Shown here: in pieces, positions 1-11,156 of the stretch
How positions within the stretch are numbered: position 1 is the stretch's first letter
Layout of the letters: each line of letters begins with the position of its first letter
NCBI GenBank assembly: GCA_964344215.1
Contig: CAYFMP010000036.1
Span: forward strand, 1 to 34,424
Direction: 5' to 3'
From: CAYFMP01 sp964344215
GTDB taxonomy: Bacteria; Pseudomonadota; Alphaproteobacteria; Rhodospirillales; Casp-alpha2
Length of the DNA stretch: 34,424 bases
Program-made: the position numbers and the translations under genes
The notes under the pieces: generated by a model
What the model saw: the letters and a program-made list of their open reading frames with translations, nothing else
The model's database searches: none
What the model was told of the DNA's origin: nothing

Positions 1-100
1 TAACGGATTATAAGGTCTTGGCGGTACCCCTTCGTGAATCTTTCGGGCTAGGTCGGAGTTGTCGCCGAAATTGCCAGCGACAGCGGTCGGCCGGTCGCGA

Positions 101-493
101 TCAGCGGCTCGATTTCGCTTCCTTTTCCTCAAGCAAGCCGGCGCACTGGGTCTCGATTCGGGCCAGCTCGTCGAGGGTCTCGGCGATATCCTTCTGCTGG
201 CCCTTGAGTTGGGTCTGGCGCTCACGAACCTTGTCGAGGAAATGACGCAGTTGTGTGACCTCGGTCGGGTCGATGTCGTAGAGGTCGATCATCTCCTTGA
301 TCTCCTCCAACGAGAACCCCAGCCGCTTGCCGCGCATGATCAACCGTAAGCGCACCCGGTCGCGCCCGCCATAGACGCGGCGCTGACCGTCCCGGCTCGG
401 CGCCAGCAGGCCCTTGTCCTCGTAGAAGCGAACGGTCCGGGTCGTTACCCCGAATTCTCCGGCCAGTTCGGCGATACCGTAGGATTCGCTCAT
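101..493 (-). CDS. MerR-family transcriptional regulator, GnyR/LiuR type
   Basis: This 130-residue protein has a MerR winged-helix DNA-binding domain at about residues 4-72, with the typical RTVRFYEDKGLL turn and a RRVY wing. A helical dimerisation region follows (about 75-125) and ends in an IETQCAGLLEE segment. The length and this C-terminus fit the GnyR/LiuR subgroup, which in proteobacteria controls branched-chain amino acid and acyclic terpene breakdown. There are no metal-binding cysteine pairs as in MerR or CueR; the single Cys does not form such a site. The ATG start at 493 lies just below a palindromic operator at 507-522, so autoregulation is likely. The gene is downstream of mgtE on the same strand but has its own promoter-like gap. 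Family assignment is firm; the regulon is inferred, since no matching site was seen before pccA or pccB. Confidence 0.88.
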   Translation of the reverse strand: MSESYGIAELAGEFGVTTRTVRFYEDKGLLAPSRDGQRRVYGGRDRVRLRLIMRGKRLGFSLEEIKEMIDLYDIDPTEVTQLRHFLDKVRERQTQLKGQQKDIAETLDELARIETQCAGLLEEKEAKSSR

Positions 494-500
494 GCCCGGA

Positions 501-529
501 CCTTACTTGACGTTAACGTAAAGGTAAAG
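501..529 (-). promoter_or_regulatory. Putative autoregulated promoter and operator of the MerR-type gene
   Basis: Positions 507-522 read TTGACGTTAACGTAAA, a 16-bp palindrome with one mismatch that resembles the LiuR/GnyR operator consensus (TTTACGTTAACGTAAA-like). On the minus strand it lies between a possible -35 (TTTACC) and -10 (TAAGGT) with a 17-bp spacer, which is where MerR-family regulators bind. The ATG of the regulator follows about 8 bases later. The palindrome is seen directly; the promoter boxes and the binding protein are inferred. Confidence 0.6.
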
Positions 530-551
530 ACTTGCCCCGCATCGGGTGCAT

Positions 552-1985
552 TTACAGGAGAATCAGTGCCGCCAGGCCGAGGAAGACGAAGAACCCGACG
601 ACGTCGGTGACGGTGGTCAGGAAGACGCTCGACGCCACCGCCGGATCGACGCCTGCGCGCTCCAGCGCCAGCGGGATGGTGGTGCCAGCCAGCCCGGCCA
701 CGATCATATTGACGACCATGGCCATGCCGATGACCGCTCCCAGCGCCGGGCTGCCGAACCACCCCCAGGCGACGGCCGCCGCCAGCAACGCGAACAGGAC
801 GCCGTTGAGAACGCCGACCATCAGCTCCTTGCCGATGACCCGGGCGGCGTTGGTCGCCGTCAGCTCCTTCATGGCCAGCGCCCTGACGGTGATCGTCAGG
901 GTCTGGGTGCCGGCGTTGCCGCCCATCGAGGCGACGATCGGCATCAGGATGGCGAGCGCCACGATCTCGTCGATGGTGGCGTCGAACAGGCCGATGACAA
1001 TGGAGGCGACGACGGCGGTCATCAGGTTGACGGCGAGCCACGAGAAGCGGGCCCGGGTAGTGTCCAGCGCGGCGTCATAAAGGTCGTCCTCGCCGACGCC
1101 GCCCAGGTACATGATGTCTTCTTCGTATTCCTCGTCGATGACGTCGACGATGTCGTCGATGGTGATGGCGCCAACCAGCCGGCCCGATTCGTCGATGACC
1201 GGGGCCGACACCAAGTCGCGCTGGCGGAACAGAAAGGCGACGTCCTCCTGGTCCATGGCGACTGGAACGACCCTCATCTCGTCTTCGACGATATCGGTCA
1301 TCTTCACCGGTCTGCGAGCGCGCAGCATTTGGTCGAGCATCACCTTGCCGACGGGCCGGTGCTTGGGGTCGACGACGAAGATGTCGTAAAAGCGGTCCGG
1401 CAGGTCGTTGCCGTCCTCGGCGTCGGCGCCGGCCCGCAAATGGTCGATGGTCTCGCCGACCGTCCAGAACTCCGGCACCGTCACCAGGTCGCGCTGCATG
1501 AGGCGGCCGGCGCTGTCTTCCGGGTAGGCGAGGCCCTCTTCGATCAGGGTGCGATCGGCGATCGGAACGGCGTCGAGGACCTTCTGTTGTTCGTCCTCGT
1601 CGAGTTCCTCGATGACGGTGATGGCGTCGTCGGTATCGAGTTCGGTGACGGCGGCGGCGACTTCTTCGAGGCCGAGGATATCGATAATCTGATCGCGCGC
1701 CGCGTCGTCGAGCTCGGACAGGATCTCGGGGTCGAAGTCGGGACGGATGACCTCGACCAGCCGCGCCGTGTCCTCGGCGTCGAGCCGTTCCAGCAGGTCG
1801 GCCATATCGGCGTAGTGGACGGGCTCGATCAGTCGGCGGACGCGATCCAGGTCGTCGCTATCGAGGGCGGCGACGATCGCCTCCTCGAGGCCGGTCTCGA
1901 GGTCGTGGACCGACTCTTCGCTCGGCGTCTCCGGGTCGGGCTCTCCAGGCGCGGCCGGGCCGGTTTCGGTCTGCGGATCGCTCAA
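552..1985 (-). CDS. mgtE: Magnesium transporter MgtE
   Basis: This 477-residue inner-membrane protein has the MgtE layout. An acidic cytosolic N domain of alpha-helical repeats spans about residues 30-140. A pair of CBS domains spans about 145-265, and five transmembrane helices occupy about 325-477, including the conserved PIVASMGGNAGTQTL pore segment. It imports Mg2+ as a dimer, and Mg2+ bound to the N and CBS domains closes the channel. The N-terminal residues (about 1-30) are unusually rich in Glu, Pro and Asp. The best start is a TTG at 1985 after a GGGACAGGG stretch; no ATG is available before the N domain. The start lies directly downstream of a tRNA-Leu terminator on the same strand, so how the gene is transcribed is unclear. 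Confidence 0.95.
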   Translation of the reverse strand: MSDPQTETGPAAPGEPDPETPSEESVHDLETGLEEAIVAALDSDDLDRVRRLIEPVHYADMADLLERLDAEDTARLVEVIRPDFDPEILSELDDAARDQIIDILGLEEVAAAVTELDTDDAITVIEELDEDEQQKVLDAVPIADRTLIEEGLAYPEDSAGRLMQRDLVTVPEFWTVGETIDHLRAGADAEDGNDLPDRFYDIFVVDPKHRPVGKVMLDQMLRARRPVKMTDIVEDEMRVVPVAMDQEDVAFLFRQRDLVSAPVIDESGRLVGAITIDDIVDVIDEEYEEDIMYLGGVGEDDLYDAALDTTRARFSWLAVNLMTAVVASIVIGLFDATIDEIVALAILMPIVASMGGNAGTQTLTITVRALAMKELTATNAARVIGKELMVGVLNGVLFALLAAAVAWGWFGSPALGAVIGMAMVVNMIVAGLAGTTIPLALERAGVDPAVASSVFLTTVTDVVGFFVFLGLAALILL

Positions 1986-1999
1986 CGCCCTGTCCCCTC

Positions 2000-2033
2000 A
2001 AAAACCAAGGCCCGGCGCGGTGGCGGCGGGCCT
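2000..2033 (-). terminator. Rho-independent terminator after tRNA-Leu
   Basis: Read on the minus strand, a 7-bp perfect stem (AGGCCCG with CGGGCCT; arms at 2027-2033 and 2008-2014) is followed by TGGTTTTT. It begins 8 bases past the CCA end of the tRNA, so it fits as the tRNA terminator. It also lies within 50 bases upstream of the mgtE start. Confidence 0.7.
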
Positions 2034-2041
2034 CGGCGAAT

Positions 2042-2128
2042 TGGTGCGGTCGAGAAGACTCGAACTTCCACGGGATTGCTCCCACAGCGACCTCAACGCT
2101 GCGCGTCTACCAGTTCCGCCACGACCGC
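2042..2128 (-). tRNA. tRNA-Leu (anticodon GAG)
   Basis: This is an 87-base tRNA read on the minus strand. The 7-bp acceptor stem pairs GCGGTCG with CGACCGC, followed by discriminator A and an encoded CCA. The anticodon stem CAGCG/CGCTG closes the loop TTGAGGT, giving anticodon GAG, which reads CUC and CUU leucine codons. A long variable arm (about TGGGAGCAATCCC) marks a class II tRNA, and the T arm contains GTTCGAGTC. Leu(GAG) is an expected member of the tRNA set in a GC-rich alphaproteobacterium. Confidence 0.97.
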
Positions 2129-2171
2129 GAATTCCCTTGCGGCAGCGAGTTTGCTGCCTTTTCATAGGCCG

Positions 2172-2200
2172 GAGATAGCAAATGCGGACGGTGCGATCAA
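2172..2200 (-). promoter_or_regulatory. Possible promoter of tRNA-Leu
   Basis: On the minus strand, TTGATC (2195-2200) and TATCTC (2172-2177) are separated by 17 bases and lie about 45 bases before the tRNA 5' end. The leader would contain a small hairpin (GGCAGC/GCTGCC, 2141-2158). The fit to consensus is moderate and untested. Confidence 0.35.
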
Positions 2201-2218
2201 GCGCCGGAGTCGACGGAA

Positions 2219-2929
2219 ATGCCCGTAGCCGAAGAGAAAATCCACGAAGACCAAGAGGATCGGCCGATCGCCTGGAGAATCAGCGACGCCCCTGTCGGCT
2301 ACCTGGACGCGGTCGCCTTCATGGAGGCCCGTGTCGCCGATATCCGCGCCGACCGGGCGCCGGAGACGGTATGGCTGCTCGAACATCCCGCCGTCTATAC
2401 GGCCGGCACCAGCGCCGATCCGTCCGAACTGCTCGACGCCCGGCGCTTTCCGGTCTTTGAGACCGGGCGCGGCGGCCGCTACACCTACCACGGCCCCGGC
2501 CAACGCGTCGCCTACGTGATGCTCGATCTGAAGCGCCGCGGCGGCGACGTGCGGCGCTTCGTGACCGACCTCGAGGATTGGGTGATCGCGACGCTGGCCC
2601 GTTTCAACGTCACCGGTGAACGCCGTGACGGCCGGGTCGGTATCTGGGTCCGGCGCGGCGCGCCGGCCAACCCGGCATCCCGCGAGGACAAGATTGCCGC
2701 CATCGGCGTCCGGGTCCGTCGTTGGGTCAGCTATCACGGCATATCCATCAACGTCGATCCCGACCTGTCGCACTTCGAAGGAATCGTGCCTTGCGGCATC
2801 GAGAAACACGGCGTCACCTCGTTGTGGGACCTCGGCCTTACCGCCACCATACCCGAGGTGGACGGCGCTCTCGCTGCCGCTTTCGAGGAGGTGTTCGGAC
2901 GCGCCGTCGAGATCGTCGGCGAGGAGTAG
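2219..2929 (+). CDS. lipB: Octanoyltransferase LipB
   Basis: This 236-residue enzyme moves the octanoyl group from acyl carrier protein to lipoyl domains of 2-oxoacid dehydrogenases and the glycine cleavage H protein, the first step of lipoate synthesis. The family signature RGGRYTYHGPGQ is at residues 84-95. The catalytic Lys158 sits in KIAAIGVRV, and the catalytic Cys192 lies in the PCGI motif. The ATG at 2219 gives a short acidic N-terminal extension before the conserved WRISDAPVGYLDA. It is divergent from the tRNA-Leu gene, and its stop lies 3 bases from the stop of the convergent acylphosphatase gene. No lipA is visible nearby. Confidence 0.97.
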   Translation: MPVAEEKIHEDQEDRPIAWRISDAPVGYLDAVAFMEARVADIRADRAPETVWLLEHPAVYTAGTSADPSELLDARRFPVFETGRGGRYTYHGPGQRVAYVMLDLKRRGGDVRRFVTDLEDWVIATLARFNVTGERRDGRVGIWVRRGAPANPASREDKIAAIGVRVRRWVSYHGISINVDPDLSHFEGIVPCGIEKHGVTSLWDLGLTATIPEVDGALAAAFEEVFGRAVEIVGEE

Positions 2930-2932
2930 CCG

Positions 2933-3210
2933 TTAAACCGTCGGCAGATGCCCAAAGCGCTCGCCGCCGGGATCGGCGGCTGGCTCCGCCGTCACCCGCA
3001 CGACCCGGGCCGACGGCGGCCCCTGCCAACACAGTTCCAGCATGGCCTCGACGTCGGTCTCGGCGCCGGCCATGGTCGCCTCGACGGCGCCGTCGCGCAG
3101 GTTGCGGACCCAGCCCCTGAGACCGCGGGCATTGGCCTCCTGGGTCATCCAGCCGCGGAACCAGACGCCCTGCACCCGGCCCTCGATCAGCACATGAACG
3201 GCTCTGCTCG

Positions 3211-3214
<4 letters not shown>
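2933..3214 (-). CDS. acyP: Acylphosphatase
   Basis: This 93-residue cytosolic enzyme hydrolyses carboxyl-phosphate bonds such as that of acetyl phosphate. The family signature GRVQGVWFRGW (residues 12-22) supplies the phosphate-binding Arg20, and GWVRN supplies catalytic Asn38. Length is normal for the family. Its ATG overlaps the pccA stop by 4 bases (ATGA), so the two are translationally coupled; linkage of acylphosphatase to carboxylase subunits recurs in alphaproteobacteria, but the biochemical link is unknown. Confidence 0.94.
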
Positions 3215-5196
<1,982 letters not shown>

Positions 5197-5278
5197 GGGC
5201 GATACGGTTCCAACGGGAGGTTCGGGATCGCGTGCTTGGTCTCCAGGCGCGCGCCTAGTCTATACGGCTTCACACCGT

Positions 5279-5518
5279 TTAATCCATGCGGCTGCCGCCG
5301 AAAAGACCGCTGAACAAACCCATGGCATAAGCCGCGTGGATGGCGAGCACCGAGCCCCAACCGACCATCGGCAGCACGAACCAGACCTTCTCGGGTGTCG
5401 CCAGCAGATTGATCGCGACGAGCACCGCCATGACCAGGAAATAGCCGACCAGATGCAGCCCGAACCCTGTGACGCGTTTGCGGGCGGCTCGTGTTGCTTC
5501 GTCTTCCTCGATGCTCAT
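5279..5518 (-). CDS. Small 2TM-domain membrane protein of unknown function
   Basis: This 79-residue protein has two hydrophobic helices, about residues 21-40 and 47-68, joined by a short turn with Trp and Pro, after a charged N-terminus (EEDEATRAARKR). This is the architecture of the 2TM domain family, whose members are often fused to LytTR regulators or histidine kinases but here stand alone. The ATG at 5518 follows a strong GGAGAGAGG ribosome-binding site. It precedes pccA by about 80 bases on the same strand and is divergent from the carbamoylase gene. No function can be assigned. Confidence 0.75.
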   Translation of the reverse strand: MSIEEDEATRAARKRVTGFGLHLVGYFLVMAVLVAINLLATPEKVWFVLPMVGWGSVLAIHAAYAMGLFSGLFGGSRMD

Positions 5519-5597
5519 GCCTCTCTCCTACACGCCGCTTGCCCGAGCCGGCAAGGCCCAATACGCTCGGCGTCTGGAGAAGGAGAAGTCAGGACCC

Positions 5598-6530
5598 ATG
5601 TCGAGAATCGTCACTATCGGCGCCGCCCAATCCGGGCCCGTTCAGAAATCGGAAGACCGCACCAGCGTCGTCGGCCGTTTGCTCAAACTGATGGAGCAGG
5701 CCGCAAGCCACGGGTGCGACGTCGTCGTCTTCACCGAGCTCGCCCTGACCACCTTCTTCCCGCGCTATTATGAGGACGACACCTCGAAAATGGATCCATG
5801 GTTCGAAACGGCGATGCCCAGCCCGGACGCGCGGCCGCTGTTCGACGCCGCGGCGCGCTTGCGGCTGGGATTCTACCTGGGCTATGCGGAATTGACGCCG
5901 GAAGGCCGCCATTTCAACACCTCCGTCCTTGTCGACAAATCCGGCACCATCGTTGGCAAATACCGCAAAGTCCACCTGCCGGGGCACGTCGAATACGACC
6001 CGGAGCGATCGTTCCAACACCTGGAAAAGCGATATTTCGAGCCCGGCGACCTCGGTTTCCCCGTATGGCGGAGCATGGGCGGCGTCATCGGCATGTGCAT
6101 CTGCAACGATCGCCGCTGGCCGGAGACATTCCGGGTCTTAGGGCTCCGCGGCGTCGAGTTGGTTCTGCTCGGCTACAACACGCCATCGCACAATTCGCAG
6201 AACCCGGACGAGGCCGCCGACAAGCGCCTGTTCCACAGCCGTCTGACCATGCAGGCTGGCGCCTACCAGAACTCGACCTTCGTGGTCGGCGTCGCCAAGG
6301 CCGGAACCGAGGATGGTCACCACATGATCGGCGGCAGTTGTATTATCGCGCCCACCGGCGAGATCGTCGCCGAGGCCGCGACCGAGAGCGACGAACTGGT
6401 GATAGCCGAATGCGACCTCGACGATTGCCGGTTCGGCAAGGAGACCATGTTCGATTTCGCCCGCCACCGGCGCATCGAGCATTACGGGCCGATCACCCGA
6501 CAGACCGGCGCCGAGCCGCCTCCGGAATAA
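5598..6530 (+). CDS. N-carbamoyl-D-amino-acid hydrolase (nitrilase superfamily)
   Basis: This 310-residue enzyme of the carbon-nitrogen hydrolase fold closely resembles the Agrobacterium D-carbamoylase, which releases a D-amino acid, CO2 and ammonia from an N-carbamoyl-D-amino acid. The catalytic triad is complete: Glu47 in FTELALTTFFPR, Lys124 in KYRKVHLPGH and Cys169 in CICNDRRWPE. The segments FQHLEKRYFEPGDLGFPV and GYNTPSHN are also family-typical. The ATG at 5598 puts Glu47 at the same residue number as in the Agrobacterium enzyme; upstream in-frame codons overlap the 2TM gene and lack conservation. It is the only plus-strand gene between pccA and pccB. No hydantoinase is present in the window, so the physiological substrate is open; a beta-ureidopropionase-like role in pyrimidine breakdown is an alternative. 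Confidence 0.88.
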   Translation: MSRIVTIGAAQSGPVQKSEDRTSVVGRLLKLMEQAASHGCDVVVFTELALTTFFPRYYEDDTSKMDPWFETAMPSPDARPLFDAAARLRLGFYLGYAELTPEGRHFNTSVLVDKSGTIVGKYRKVHLPGHVEYDPERSFQHLEKRYFEPGDLGFPVWRSMGGVIGMCICNDRRWPETFRVLGLRGVELVLLGYNTPSHNSQNPDEAADKRLFHSRLTMQAGAYQNSTFVVGVAKAGTEDGHHMIGGSCIIAPTGEIVAEAATESDELVIAECDLDDCRFGKETMFDFARHRRIEHYGPITRQTGAEPPPE

Positions 6531-6533
6531 TGC

Positions 6534-7511
6534 CTAATATCTCTTCTGCGGATCGACTTGGTTGAGCAGCGGCTCGCCGTTCAAGCGGCGGCGCAGGTTG
6601 TCGCAGAAGAATCTCGCCATCAGGACTTCCCAGTCGGCCACCGAATCCGAGACGTGCGGGGTGATGACGACGTTGTCGAGTTGCCACAGCGGGTGCTCGG
6701 CCGGCAACGGCTCGGCATCGAACACATCGAGGTAGGCGCCGGCAATTTCCCCTTCTCGCAAGGCGTCGATCAGCGCCCTCTCGTCAACAACGGCGCCCCT
6801 CGACGTGTTGATCAGATAGGCGTCGGGCTTCATGGCCGCCAACGCCTTGGCGTCGATCAGGTGGTGGGTGTCCGGCGTATCCGGAACGTGCAGGCAGACG
6901 AAGTCGGCGCGCGGAAGTGCCGCCAGGAGATCGGCCCTCGGCACAACTTCGTCGACCGCGTTCGAGGGCGCGTCCGTGTTGCGAACCCCGATCGTCTTCA
7001 TGCCGAAGGCGCGCGCCCGCTCGCCGATGAGGCTGCCGATGGAGCCCAAGCCAACGATAAGCAGGGTCTTGTCGCGGAGACTGGTCCACGGGTGCTGGCG
7101 CCATTCGCTCATCTGCTGCTGGCGGAGATAGCGGACCAGCCCGAAGTTCATCATCAACATCATGCCGATGACGGTCTCGACCATGAACGGCGTCAACACC
7201 CCGGACGCGCTGGTCACCACCATGCGCTTGGAATCCCAATCGGGGAGATGGTCGATGCCGGCGCCGGCGTTCTGGACCCACTCGACGCTGGCGCAGGCGA
7301 AAACGGGTTCGTAAACCGGCTCGGTGTAGTGCGCGCACTTGAAGGCGAAAACGACGCTCGGCCGGGCTTGTGCAAGAACGTCGGCGATGGGCTCGGTGCC
7401 GTCGGCGACGAAGATCTCCAGGTCTGGAAAACGTCTCTCGATGAGGCCGAGATAGGGCTCGGCCCCGTCGTGAACGATCAACAGCCGGTCGGCTTTATGC
7501 GATAGGCTCAT
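6534..7511 (-). CDS. D-2-hydroxyacid dehydrogenase (GhrA-like)
   Basis: This 325-residue NAD(P)-dependent oxidoreductase interconverts a 2-oxoacid and a D-2-hydroxyacid. The C-terminal nucleotide-binding domain carries GLGSIG at residues 154-159. The catalytic residues are Arg238 in NTSRGAVVDE, Glu267 in DVFDAEPLP and His286 in ITPHVS. The N-terminal substrate domain includes QNAGAGIDHL. The layout matches glyoxylate/hydroxypyruvate reductases, but the substrate cannot be read from sequence. Its start overlaps the stop of the upstream isomerase gene by 4 bases, so they are coupled. It converges with the carbamoylase gene, with 3 bases between stops. Confidence 0.9.
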   Translation of the reverse strand: MSLSHKADRLLIVHDGAEPYLGLIERRFPDLEIFVADGTEPIADVLAQARPSVVFAFKCAHYTEPVYEPVFACASVEWVQNAGAGIDHLPDWDSKRMVVTSASGVLTPFMVETVIGMMLMMNFGLVRYLRQQQMSEWRQHPWTSLRDKTLLIVGLGSIGSLIGERARAFGMKTIGVRNTDAPSNAVDEVVPRADLLAALPRADFVCLHVPDTPDTHHLIDAKALAAMKPDAYLINTSRGAVVDERALIDALREGEIAGAYLDVFDAEPLPAEHPLWQLDNVVITPHVSDSVADWEVLMARFFCDNLRRRLNGEPLLNQVDPQKRY

Positions 7512-8149
7512 CTGGTCTTCGTCCCTTCGGTTCCGCCTTCACCCACTCGCAGCAGATGATCTCGAAGCAGACAAAGCCGATCGTTTCCCCAAAACATCCG
7601 GCTTCCGGTGAAAAAGGTCGGCACGCCGAACCCTCCCCGGTCATGGGCGGATTTCACCAGGGCTTCGTGTGCGGCCGCAGTCTCGGGATGGTTCATCAAT
7701 TCTTCGAATTCCGGCTTCGGCAAGCCGACCTCCGTTGCGAATTCGCTCAGGTCTCCTTCCTCGACCAGAACGCCCTCGACGAAAATCGCCCGGAAGACCC
7801 TTCGGCTAAAAATTTCCACCGCCCCCAATCGATCGGCGGCAAGGCAGCCAAGCGCTAAATGGACAGGGTCCTTGCGAAATTTCTTTGGCTCCCGGTAGGG
7901 CACGCCGTAAAACGCGGCCCAGTCCTCGGCGTCCTTCTGGCGATAATCCCAGTTGTACTGTCCAGAAGGCTCGGAGCCGTCGAATGGAGATCTCCCGCCC
8001 ATTCGCATCAGGTCGGAACTTCGGATCGGACACCAACTAAAACGGCAGCCGGTCTCGGCTTCGATGGTCTCGATTTGCGTCGAGGCCAAGTATGAATAGC
8101 GGCTACCCAAACCATAGAAAAAGTCGACACGAAGTCCGTCGTCAGCCAT
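7508..8149 (-). CDS. DsbA-family protein, 2-hydroxychromene-2-carboxylate isomerase-like
   Basis: This 213-residue protein has the DsbA/thioredoxin-like fold of the kappa-class GST and HCCA isomerase family. The N-terminus VDFFYGLGSRYSYLAS places a Ser where DsbA has its CxxC, as expected for the glutathione-dependent isomerases. The C-terminal cis-Pro loop FGVPTFF and the segment MFWGNDRL are also family features. The ATG at 8149 lies 8 bases after the pccB stop; a GTG at 8188 would add 13 residues inside pccB but is less plausible. The true substrate is unknown: most members annotated this way do not act on naphthalene intermediates. It is part of the pccB-isomerase-dehydrogenase run. Confidence 0.82.
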   Translation of the reverse strand: MADDGLRVDFFYGLGSRYSYLASTQIETIEAETGCRFSWCPIRSSDLMRMGGRSPFDGSEPSGQYNWDYRQKDAEDWAAFYGVPYREPKKFRKDPVHLALGCLAADRLGAVEIFSRRVFRAIFVEGVLVEEGDLSEFATEVGLPKPEFEELMNHPETAAAHEALVKSAHDRGGFGVPTFFTGSRMFWGNDRLCLLRDHLLRVGEGGTEGTKTR

Positions 8150-8157
8150 GACGCTGT

Positions 8158-9690
<1,533 letters not shown>

Positions 9691-9744
9691 GAACCGAAAA
9701 TAGACCGAAGCTTCCCGGAGCGACCAGAAAAAAGTTCCGAACGC

Positions 9745-10473
9745 TCAGTCCCTCGCTTGCACCCCCCTGCGCACCAGATCGAGGAACCCGGCCGCCGCTT
9801 CCATCTCGGCCGCCATCGCCCGGCGGCGGGTCAGCGCCTCGTCGTCCTCGCCCCAGTGCTCGTTCTGCCAGGTTTCGTCCAGTTGAGACAGCCGGAAACC
9901 TTCGTCCCAACCGATGCGGCCGGCTGATACCGCCAAGCCGATGATCAGCGAGCCGGTAATCTGGGTCAGCTCCACCAGCGCCGCCAGTTCGAAATCGTCG
10001 TGGTCGTCGACGGCGCGCCCGAGCGTAGCCAGCGCCGCCGGATCCTGCGTCACGTGGGCGACCCCAGTCGTGACCTTGACGTCGACGCCGTGGGTTTCCC
10101 TGATCCATTCGATCAGGGGCTGCCACTCGGCATGCTGGCGGTCAGCCAGGTCGTCCGTACCGTCGGCGCGGTAACAGACGAGGTCGGTGGCACCGTATCC
10201 GATCAGGTGTTCGACGACTTCGTCCCGGCGAGGCGCCACCCGCTCAAGCGCCGTCGCCGCCAGTTGCATGACCGGCATGGAGCGGGGGTCGATTTCTTTC
10301 TCCTGCGCCGCCCACTCGGCGGCGATCGACCTGGCCAGGCCCTCGACGGGGACGACGAGCGGCGCGCCGCCCGGCGTACGGACACGGCGGCCGTCGAGGG
10401 TGACGGCGAAACCCTCTCCCGTGTCCTCGATGGCGGCCGCCTCGTAGAAACGCCTGATTGCGCTTTGTGCCAT
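9745..10473 (-). CDS. ATP12-family F1-ATPase assembly chaperone
   Basis: This 242-residue protein belongs to the ATP12 family, which in mitochondria protects the F1 alpha subunit during assembly; alphaproteobacteria keep the bacterial counterpart. Family features include the N-terminal RRFYEAAAIED, the VTLDGRRVRTP segment, AAEWAAQ, and the C-terminal DEGFRLSQLDETWQNEHWGEDDEA. Length is typical. Its ATG overlaps the stop of the AsmA C-terminal part by one base (TGATG). The link to an upstream HAD phosphatase and rluC is common in alphaproteobacteria; here an AsmA gene is inserted between. Confidence 0.92.
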   Translation of the reverse strand: MAQSAIRRFYEAAAIEDTGEGFAVTLDGRRVRTPGGAPLVVPVEGLARSIAAEWAAQEKEIDPRSMPVMQLAATALERVAPRRDEVVEHLIGYGATDLVCYRADGTDDLADRQHAEWQPLIEWIRETHGVDVKVTTGVAHVTQDPAALATLGRAVDDHDDFELAALVELTQITGSLIIGLAVSAGRIGWDEGFRLSQLDETWQNEHWGEDDEALTRRRAMAAEMEAAAGFLDLVRRGVQARD

Positions 10474-11156
10474 CAGTTGCCGAACAAGGACTTAAGGCCG
10501 GAGTCGATGCCCTTGCCGATGTCCTCCAGAGCGCCGCCGCCTTCTTGAGCCGGTTCGCTAACGGCCGGTTCGGAGGAGGCGGCCGGTTTCGGGGCCGGCG
10601 CCTTCTTCATTTGACCGGGGACAACCCTCTTGCCGGCCAGAGCCAGCTTGCAGTAGTCGGTCTCATCGACGCTCCCGGACGCTTCGCCAGCCGCCTTCTC
10701 GGCCAACAGCGAGGCGCCCAAGGTAGCGATGGCGCCGACAGTGCGGGCAGCGCCAGCGGCGACGTTGCCCGCCAGCGCCGCGGCATCCGGCGCAACCAAG
10801 GGCTTGGCCAGGGTCCCGGTGACGTTCAGCGGCACCATGGCGACGGTGGCCAGGCTGGCTTTCTTGGCGCGGGGATCGACCTTGAGGTCGAGGGTTTCGT
10901 CCTTCAGGTTGATGGACCCGGTTCCGACAACGGAAATGCCGCCGGTTTCGAAAACGATGGCGCGGGCATCGGCCATACCCTTGGTGATTCGGAAATCGAC
11001 GACGCCGCAGCGGATGTCCTTGTCGCCCTTGCTGTCGATTCCGGGCAGGGCTGAGAGGATGTCGGCCGAAGCAATGTTCAACAGTCCGCTTTCGACCTTG
11101 CCGCCTTCGGTGACGACCCGCGATTTGCCGTTGAGGCCGGCCATGATGGCGCGCAC
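10473..11156 (-). pseudogene. AsmA-family protein, C-terminal part in a shifted frame
   Basis: This 227-residue open frame begins with RAIMAGLNGKSRVVTEGGKVESGLLNIASADILSAL, the conserved C-terminal AsmA segment that normally follows the ASGKG motif. It ends with a low-complexity Ala/Pro/Glu tail (about residues 175-227). It is the direct continuation of the protein encoded at 11078-12565 but in another frame. There is no ribosome-binding site for separate translation; the nominal start is a GTG within the frame. The two parts together would give an AsmA protein of about 700 residues, a normal length. Either the gene carries a real frameshifting deletion near 11157-11175 or the sequence has an error there. 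Confidence 0.75.

Noticed and set aside
546..2228. A plus-strand open frame of 560 codons opposite mgtE
   Set aside because: It mirrors mgtE and the tRNA gene, has the Asp/Val/Gly-rich composition typical of antisense frames in GC-rich DNA, and shows no protein family motif.
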